Part shown: positions 56,373-64,000 of the stretch, piece by piece
Layout: each line of letters starts with the position of its first letter
How positions within the stretch are numbered: position 1 is the first letter of the stretch
Assembly: GCF_000516985.1 (NCBI RefSeq)
Contig: NW_006917091.1
Coordinates: forward strand, 1,874,977-1,938,976
DNA: 64,000 nucleotides
Reading direction: 5' to 3'
Source: Pestalotiopsis fici W106-1
Taxonomy: Eukaryota; Ascomycota; Sordariomycetes; Amphisphaeriales; Sporocadaceae
Program-made: the position numbers and the translations under genes
Notes under the pieces: generated by a model
The model's input: the letters and a program-made list of their open reading frames with translations, nothing else
Told to the model about the DNA's origin: nothing
Database searches by the model: none

Positions 56373-59212
56373 GATATTATTTTTCTGAAGACTGCCGGTA
56401 CGTGAGCCGGGACTTGCACCTGCCGGTTTTTTCCCCCCTTTCCCTTTCTTTCGACTCAATGACGGAATCGAGTGCTGAATCCTGGAATGCGCTTGTCTTT
56501 GAGGTTGGCGATGCGGCCCACTGCTGCTGCTGCTGCTACTACTACTACAAAAACAGAGTGTGCACACCCAACTCAACCGAATCAAAATCGGTGCGATCAG
56601 CTCAGCTCAGCTTGCACCGGCTGAACCCAGCAAGAGCGGCAGACTCCAGGCGGCTGTTGGAATGGGGATTTCTCCGTCCGTCCAAGCCCAAACACAAACC
56701 AAAAATTCGCAAACTGATGGCGGGATATTGGCTTGAGACCTTGCGTCCACAACCTTAAAGTGTGGGTGAAGCTCCAAGCAGCCGGTGTCTTGATCCTGAA
56801 CCACAATGTGGGATGTGGGATGAACTGACACGGCGGCCAAAACTCTAAAGGTGATGGCGATGATGATGATGAGACAGACAGAGGGAGTGGGAGGGAAAAA
56901 AAAAATTAAAGATTGTGTCAATTGAGAGTTGAATTCAATCAGACAGACTTGTTCGATATTGTGAGGGAGTAAAAAAAACTGGCTACTGCAGGTCTTGCAT
57001 TTGGATGCGTTGGTGCTTCCTTTTTCCCTTTTTCCATGATTTTTTTCTCTCTCTTCGCTCTCTATCTACCCTCTCGTCTGGGCAAGTCAGGCTTGGTAAT
57101 ACTCCCCAACCACCCAAAAATGCTGCTTGTTGCCCAAAAAGTCGCGGGGTCGGGGAGCTTCACTTACAAGCGACTACCGCGTAGAAGTGCTGTCATAGGC
57201 GGGACCTGGGAGTCGTGACATGGGGGGAAACAGAGGTGGCTGGCAGAACATGGCCAGGGTCTGTTTGGACGAACACGATGGCGTCAAACCATTATTCCAT
57301 TTCAGCAGCTTGTGGGAGGGAAATAGAATAATACTTTTTGGTTTAGTCAGGGGCAATCTGTCTGCTTAACCTTGCTTCCATCCCTGCTTTCTAGGGAAAA
57401 TAACCATACATCAAAACAATAAAATCAATTGTTTGTCCTCTCTCTCAATGTGCGCTGGTCATATTCCCGTATTATGGAGGGGCCTCACTTGACAGCGGAG
57501 TCTCGCGTCTGAGTTGGCACAGACCTACCTGACCTAGGATCTGCAGAGATCTGGATCTGCCGCTGATTTAGCGGGTCCAGCGCCTACCTTAATGGTACCT
57601 TAATCGAGTGCCCCGAGCCCGCCTGCTCATTGGCGTGTTGGTAGCAGGTAGGTCATGGACACTGTGTTGACGGGGCGACGATTGTTTCATTGAACCAATA
57701 GGTGCCTAGGAAACATTTTGACAGTTGGGCGCCATGGATTATTCGCCCGCTATTACTATACACCTGGATATGTTGCATTGCCCTAGGTGATGGCATACGC
57801 ACAGTCAGGACTCAATCTCTCTTCGCACATCTTTGTACCTCGTACGCAAGACACCATATATAAGTGCATCTCCTTCCCTCCGTCATGTCCACTTGATTTT
57901 CGCCATCGCCTTACGGTCCCTCCTGAACTCTAATCATTTGTATGGTAGCACTATACGCGTACGCCGATCGTCAGACATCACTTGTTGCTTCTCATAGTGT
58001 ACAGTATTCTACTACCTATGTAGTATGTAGTGGGTTACTTGCGTCTCCAGTCGGTCGTTCGTGTCTCAAGAATGGATCCTCCGACATTACCCAGCCACGA
58101 GTCCACGACATTCTCTTACTGGTCTCCTTCAATGCGACGACGCAATTCAGTGATTATGATGTCGGAAGTTTTTAAAATAGAGAGCCTTCACATCGACCCA
58201 GCGTCGTCGAATATGATGGATGTACTGCATTATTTACGAGTCATTTGATAATCGTGGTGCGCTGATACCGGGGCAAAGATGATGTCACAGATGGGTTAGA
58301 GCTAGATATACCTCGCCCTTACACACAATCCTACATAAGCCGTTTCCGTGCTCACTATAAGAAGGGAAGAAAGAAGAAACTAACTGCTTCTTGTTCTATA
58401 TGTTGGAATGATGGCACTGGATGGTATAATCTCGATGATTTTTGTTTTTATTTTTTGAGATTTCCTACAAGGATATGCGGTTGCCATCTTGCTTCGTATA
58501 CAAACTGCATAAATTTGATCATGCCGGCCTGCAATCAGCTCGTGCCAATCTACAGGCCTGGACCTGTGAAAGCATTGCTTGGACATTGAATGGCGCGATC
58601 AATCGTATTACAGAAACATCAGAATAGACTCTTGATAGATCTGATGTTGGGAAAAATGTATATCTATTACCCCCTCGGCTGTCACTGGCGCACTTTCAAA
58701 TGTGCTTGATATAGGATCTTTTGTCCTTTTTGTAGAAGAGAGTCAATAATAGGGAAGCAGGTACGAGTAATATCAAGCCGTAGCTGGTGCGATATATCTT
58801 TTTACCCCCTAAAATAGGTATGTGCATTTACACTGACCCAAAGAATTTATTGCATCCTGTGTCAGTGCGCAGGTAGTCTTTTCTTTTGTATTGTTTTGTA
58901 TTGTATTATTAGCTCATACTAGCAACTTGGTGATGCTGCAAGCACTGAGTACCTACCTACGTACATACATCAATGCCTCTTGGGTGCAGGTGGGTGGGAG
59001 GCCCCACTAATTACCGCGCTGCCTCGAATCAGCGCATCCAAACCAAGCTCGAGCTTCCCGAGACCAGCTGCTGCTGCATTCACCTACATACGACATATGA
59101 CCCAGAGCTCCTTCGTCATTGCCCAGCTGCAACCTCACCGCACTGCACCCTCTCTTCGCACAACAGACACGCGCGACCGACTTGAAGAGCGACCGTGACA
59201 GGTGCCGACGAC
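56373..59212. other. 2.8 kb divergent intergenic region
   Basis: This lies between the membrane-protein start (minus) and VMA13 (plus). Next to the former is a CTG/CTA triplet run (about 56518-56550). A direct repeat of TACCTTAAT spaced by two bases lies near 57586-57605. No gene is recognised. Confidence 0.5.
56518..56550. repeat. trinucleotide run in the leader of the 56372 gene
   Basis: About five CTG units and then four CTA units on the plus strand (CAG/TAG on the gene's strand), roughly 150 nt upstream of its ATG. It resembles the triplet run in front of the E2 gene. Confidence 0.8.
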
Positions 59213-60847
59213 ATGTCGCTCGATCCTCCCCCTTATCTGGGCTCGTTGCAAAACAACATCCGCCAGCGCCCGATTCCTTGGGATGGCGCCGTGAGAGCCA
59301 ACACCCTGAACGAGGGACAGCTGGCCAAGATCCGAGCTGTCGACAAGATCAGAAAGGACCAGAGAAAACAGGTCGTTGAGTCTGACCTCGATGGCTATCG
59401 GGCCCTGTTTGTTGGCGGCGAGGACAGCCCCAGCGTGCTTGAGTCCGCAAGCAAGCGCACAGATGTAGTGCAGTACATCCTCGTGCTTCTAAACGACCTG
59501 CTCGAAAGTATGTCTAGTATACCCCAGGACTTGCTCCTTCTTCCCACCACTGTCGGGTATCACATCTCAGTGAGGCCTCAAGTTGGCAACTGCGTTCTAA
59601 ATACCGCCCATTCTACCTGGCATCCATGCTAATCCGGCTCAACAGGCGTTCCGACTCTCGCTAAGGCGTTGTTCAAGAATCCGGATCCCTACAAGCATTT
59701 CCTACCGCTTCTGGCACACTCAAACAACCCTGAAGACCCTGTACCGCTGCTCACATCTACCGTGCTTGCGACCTTGATGGCTCAGTCTCAGGATGAGTCG
59801 CCATCGACCGAGCGGGCCCTGCCCTTGATTTTGAGCTATCTCTGCGGCATGGCCAAGAACACAAACGATGCCGGCTTACAAGATATTGCTGTGACCGAGT
59901 ATTCGTCCCTCCTGTATGGCCAGCCCTCCCGACAACTCTTCTGGAAGCAGCGAAGCGAGACGGTTGCGCCTCTAATTGAAATTCTGAGGAAGGCTGCTGG
60001 CATTGGAGCAGACTCGTCCGCCAGCTTGTGGAGCGGCAACACTACTGGCCGGGCCGGTGGCTTCGAGGGTACTCTGAGCGGCGGTGTTGGACTGCAGCTT
60101 CTGTACCATGTGCTCCTTGTTATGTGGCAGCTGAGCTTCGAGGCCGAAGAGATTGGTGACGAAATGGATGAGTACGTGATGCCACTGTGCTCCTATTGCT
60201 GGCGAAAGACGAATTGCTAATAAACTTACAGCGAGTACGATATTATACTGCTTTATACACAACTTCTACGATTATCACCAAAAGAGAAGACCACACGTTT
60301 AATCCTTTCGACGCTGTACAACCTCCTTAGCACAAACCCTAGCTCTCTACTTCCTACGGCCGTCTTGGCCAGGCTGCCTGCTTTGCTCCAGAATATCAAT
60401 GGACGACACTTGTCGGATCCTGATCTGCAAGAGGACCTGGATAGACTAAAGGAAATGCTGGAGGAGTACACAACCACCAAGACGACACTCGATGAGTACG
60501 TTGCAGAAGTTCGCTCTGGACATCTGAGATGGTCGCCGCCTCACCGAAACGCTACATTCTGGGCAGAGAACTCGCGAAAGATTCTGGAGTACGAGACTGG
60601 AGAAATCCCCCGTAAATTGGCCGAAATCATGAAGAAGCCATGGGACAGTGACAAGGCCGTTTTGGCTATTGCTTGCAATGACGTTGGTGCCTTGGTTAAG
60701 GAGGTGCCAGAGAAGCGATTCCAGCTCGAGAAGCTAGGTCTCAAGACTCGAATCATGGAGTTGATGCAGGACTCGGACGAGAATGTCCGGTGGGAAAGCT
60801 TGAAGGCGTTGGGCGGCTGGCTCAAGTATAGTTTCGAGAACAACTGA
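59213..60847 (+). CDS. VMA13: V-type ATPase subunit H
   Basis: There are three exons, 59213-59507, 59646-60171 and 60232-60847, with introns of 138 and 60 nt. They encode 478 aa. The protein is an armadillo/HEAT-type helical repeat. Diagnostic stretches include NNIRQRPIPWDGAVRANTLN near the N-terminus, GLQLLYHVLLVMWQLSFE, and the C-terminal domain HLRWSPPHRNATFWAENSRK with LIAIACNDVG-like VLAIACNDVGALVKEVPEKR. Subunit H bridges V1 and Vo, activates ATP hydrolysis in the assembled pump and silences free V1. It acts on vacuolar and other acidic membranes. The splice at GAT GA/C gives DEMDDEYDIILLYTQ. Confidence 0.96.
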
Positions 60848-61979
60848 TGCACATGCTCAGAGTTTGTGTTCTTGTAAAGATGAGGAGGGAGCATAGTGAT
60901 TGTTTCGGTGCAGACATGCCGGCCGGTGTGGGAAATAGAAATCGCGTAACGAATGCTGTATTTACCATTGCATCATGTTTCCCTTTTTTCTCTCTTCTTC
61001 TCCATCGTCTCAAACTCAATGTTTTTGTTCTTGTGTAAGCACCGCCGCCACCTCACGCAATTGCTACATGTATGTGATGAATTCATCTCCAAAAGATTGG
61101 AGAAAATGATCACGTTTGATGTCGATTTGGCTTGCTAGTACTGTTGCAGGTGGCTAGTCCAAAACTTAGGCAGGAGTAATGTAGAAAAAGGCACTAGACA
61201 GATGATGGCCGAGAATCATATGGTATAGTCGACTAGGCTATACGTAAGTGAGGCACGGTGCATTACAAAGTACGTACAAGACAACAAAATAAACCGGCGG
61301 GCTGTTTACTGATACAGACATCCATGGATGTCGATGCCTGCCCATTATCCATTATATCTAGGTTTTAGCTGCGTCCAGCCGAAAAAGGAATGCAGATGCG
61401 TGAGTCAGCTTATCTCGATACATTTCTAAAAATTTACCTATCTACAACCCACCCGGCGTCTGGTGCCGACCATGCTGGTACAAAGTACGTAGTTTGACGG
61501 ATGCACGACGATCCAACGAGGCCAAACGCGTCGGAAAAGGTTTCCAATAATGCTGCTGGCACCCCGATTAGGCCCACGGCCATAGGCGGTTTGCCGCGGA
61601 ACCCTTCCCACCAGCACCCAGATTACCCCACACCTAGACGGTCCCCCCCAGGTGAGACGACATCACAGCCGGACCCCTAGCGAGCCAACTAACCGTAGGT
61701 GATGTAGGTGCTTGTAGGGCCCTGTACTTAAGCCAAGCGGTGGCCGCCCGATAGCGGCAGGTTCATATCGGCTTCAAGCGAAGCGAACCGACTTACATTA
61801 ACAACCACCACATGACAGGAGGCTGGTTCGCCTACGAGAGATTGAGAGTGTGACTTGACTGAGAGCTTGGACGGATTGAGAGACTGGGACGATCCCAATT
61901 GCAAAGCCTATTTGCCCATTCGTGTTTCATTTTCTTCCTTCTTTCTTTTTTTTTTTCGTCTACAATCTTTATTCAAAAG
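60848..61979. other. intergenic region with paired TACAAAGTACGTA repeats
   Basis: This is 1.1 kb between VMA13 and the MMSDH gene, both on the plus strand. Two identical 13-nt copies of TACAAAGTACGTA lie at 61264-61276 and 61479-61491. The last 60 nt before the ATG are T-rich. No gene is recognised. Confidence 0.55.
61264..61491. repeat. two copies of TACAAAGTACGTA, 215 nt apart
   Basis: Exact 13-nt direct repeats at 61264-61276 and 61479-61491. They are close to the GTACAGAGTAC element found elsewhere in intergenic DNA of this window. Confidence 0.75.
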
Positions 61980-63761
61980 ATGCAGCGTCTCTCCGTTGCT
62001 CGTAGCATCACCGCGGCCGCCGGACGCAGCGCCTCCAGACGACTCCCCACAGCAGCTACTTCCAATTACCCCAGGATGGCATCCCGAGCCTCCATCGCTG
62101 CGCGCCGCATCGCCGCCACCACCCAGCACCTGCGCTCCTACTCGCTCCAGTCCACGGCCACGAGCTTCCCCCAGACACACGAGCAGATCTCGCAGCCTGA
62201 GGACACGCCGTGGTTTATTGACAATGAGTTCAAGGCGTCGAGCGCCGACAAGTGGATCGACTTACACGACCCGGCCACCAACAACCTCGTCACCAGGGTC
62301 CCGCAGTCCACCGATGCCGAACTGCAGGCCGCCGTGGACAGCGCCCAAAAGGCCTTCCCGGCTTGGCGCAACATGAGCGTGCTGGCGAGGCAGCAGATCA
62401 TGTTCAAGTTTGTGGCCTTGGTCCGGGAGAACTGGGACCGCCTCGCTGCCAGCATCACCCTCGAGCAGGGCAAGACGTTTGCCGACGCCAAGGGTGATGT
62501 GCTCCGAGGACTGCAGGTCGCCGAAGCTGCTTGCGGCGCACCGGAGCTGCTCAAGGGCGAGGTGCTCGAGGTTGCCAAGGATATGGAGACCAGAACGTAT
62601 AGGGAGCCACTCGGCGTCACTGCTGCCATCTGCCCTTTCAGTGTGTACCCAATATTCTCCCACTCGTTACTTGACATGGACAATTGTAGCTAATATGGCC
62701 TAACAGACTTTCCTGCCATGATCCCCCTGTGGTGTATTCCCATTGCTACCGTCACTGGTAACACTCTTATCTTGAAGCCGTCCGAGAGAGATCCTGGTGC
62801 AGCCATGATCCTAGCCGAGCTAGCGCAAAAGGCCGGGTTCCCTCCGGGTGTTATCAACATTATCCACGGCGCCCACCGAACTGTGGATTTCATTCTGGAT
62901 GCCCCCGAAATCAAGGCCATCAGCTTCGTCGGTGGTAACAAGGCTGGTGAATACATCTTCTCCCGCGGTTCGGCCAATGGCAAGCGTGTCCAGGCCAACC
63001 TCGGCGCCAAGAACCACGCAGCCGTCTTGCCCGATGCCAACAAGAACCACTTCCTCAACTCAGTCGTTGGTGCCGCCTTTGGTGCCGCCGGTCAAAGATG
63101 TATGGCCCTCAGCACTTTGGTCATGGTTGGCGAGACCAAGGAGTGGCTGCCAGAACTAGCTGAGCTCGCCAAGGGCCTGCAGGTTAACGGAGGATTCGAA
63201 GAGGGCGCCGATCTTGGCCCTGTCATCTCGCCGCACAGCAAAGCGAGAATTGAGAGCCTCATTGCAAGCGCAGAAGAGGAGGGTGCAACCATTCTTCTCG
63301 ACGGCCGCGGCTTCAAGCCCGCAAAGTACCCCAACGGAAACTGGGTGGGCCCGACCATTATTAGCAATGTGACACCAGAAATGAAGTGCTACACCGAGGA
63401 GATCTTTGGACCCGTGTTGGTCTGCCTCAACGTGCCTACGCTCGATGACGCCATTGAGCTCATCAACAAGAATGAGTATGGTAACGGCACTGCCATCTTC
63501 ACCAAGTCGGGTGCTACGGCCGAGACGTTCCGCAAGCGGATCGAGGCCGGACAGATTGGTATCAATGTGCCGATCCCCGTCCCGCTTCCCATGTTCTCGT
63601 TTACTGGTAACAAGAAGAGTATTGCTGGTGGAGGTGCAAACACATTCTACGGACGTCCTGGTATCAACTTTTACACACAGTACAAGACTGTCACAGCCAT
63701 GTGGGCCAGCGCGGATGCGATTTCGACCAAGGCCGATGTCGCCATGCCGACTCACAACTAA
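61980..63761 (+). CDS. methylmalonate-semialdehyde dehydrogenase (acylating), mitochondrial
   Basis: There are two exons, 61980-62640 and 62707-63761, joined by a 66-nt phase-1 intron. They encode 571 aa. The N-terminal 50 residues are rich in Arg, Ser and Ala without acidic residues, a mitochondrial targeting peptide. The aldehyde dehydrogenase core has [14 protein letters not shown] joined to [29 protein letters not shown], and the catalytic Cys352 in [12 protein letters not shown]. The C-terminal [21 protein letters not shown] is typical of the ALDH6/MmsA branch. It lacks the general-base Glu typical of hydrolytic ALDHs, as expected for the CoA-acylating group. It converts methylmalonate and malonate semialdehydes to propionyl-CoA and acetyl-CoA in valine, pyrimidine and inositol breakdown. 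Confidence 0.94.
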
Positions 63762-64000
63762 AAGTTGGGCGGATGAGTAAACCTTTACTGTGAGATATAA
63801 AAGAGGAATAAAAAAAAATTGTCCAATCTGGCTGGGTTGAGCGAAAGGAGTGGCATTGAAAGCATTATGGATTATGACTTGCATTTGACATATTTAGTCT
63901 GATTGCTCATGAAGTAGTAAATTTGACAAGACGTGGTTGTGAATATGGCTTTCTCCCCCACCACAACCAAACAGCAATAAATGAAGATGAGAACTTGTGT
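63762..64000. other. 3' flank of the MMSDH gene
   Basis: Downstream sequence to the window edge, with an A-rich stretch near 63812-63819. No gene is recognised. Confidence 0.6.

Noticed and set aside
57586..57605. Direct repeat of TACCTTAAT as an attachment or target-site duplication
   Set aside because: The copies are only 2 nt apart with nothing inserted between them; most likely a chance or slippage repeat.
63156..63884. 242-codon antisense ORF over the MMSDH gene
   Set aside because: Shadow of a strongly codon-biased sense exon; no known domain.

Overview
The window comes from the nuclear genome of a filamentous ascomycete, most likely a Sordariomycete and possibly a member of the Hypocreales. 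The evidence is short GT-AG introns (about 50 to 180 nt) with CTAAC or CTGAC branch sites, intergenic gaps of 0.3 to 6 kb, and single-copy eukaryotic housekeeping genes of Pezizomycotina type. The order-level placement rests on memory of protein families, not on a search. I see 22 protein-coding genes, 21 of them with intron or start structures worked out by hand. I see no convincing tRNA, rRNA, intact transposon or CRISPR array.

Layout, left to right. 1.5-3.1 kb: a low-complexity probable nuclear protein whose reading frame continues for 98 codons past a TAG. 4.1-5.5 kb (minus): a UBE2Z-type E2 with a second UBC-like domain. 7.2-8.4 kb: ERG26. 9.1-9.8 kb (minus): RPB4. 10.5-11.1 kb: TRS23, whose start codon appears split by an intron. 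11.4-12.4 kb (minus): RPN10. 13.0-14.2 kb: a borealin-like protein. 14.6-15.4 kb (minus): TMA22. 18.8-22.5 kb: LRG1, a LIM-RhoGAP with a long leader. 24.6-26.0 kb (minus): a Cys-rich single-pass membrane protein. 27.5-32.7 kb: PUF6 (minus), GIR2 (plus) and ACL4 (minus), a ribosome-related trio. 33.5-34.5 kb (minus): a four-exon unknown protein. 34.5-40.7 kb: a 6.3 kb stretch with no gene that I can recognise. 40.7-41.9 kb: a membrane-anchored protein. 42.8-48.2 kb: RAD51 and NUP120 in tandem. 48.8-50.0 kb (minus): VPS26. 51.0-51.9 kb: RPL9. 55.1-56.4 kb (minus): a second Cys-rich membrane protein. 59.2-60.8 kb: VMA13. 62.0-63.8 kb: mitochondrial methylmalonate-semialdehyde dehydrogenase.

This is mostly core cell biology (transcription, ubiquitin-proteasome, ribosome assembly, trafficking, DNA repair, nuclear pore, sterol and valine metabolism) in alternating divergent and convergent pairs. 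It does not look like a biosynthetic cluster or a mobile island. The more unusual points are the split start codon of TRS23, the double-UBC architecture of the E2, the in-frame stop in the first gene, a 54-nt displaced copy of LRG1 coding sequence, a histidine-rich upstream ORF, and a recurring GTACARAGTAC motif in intergenic DNA.
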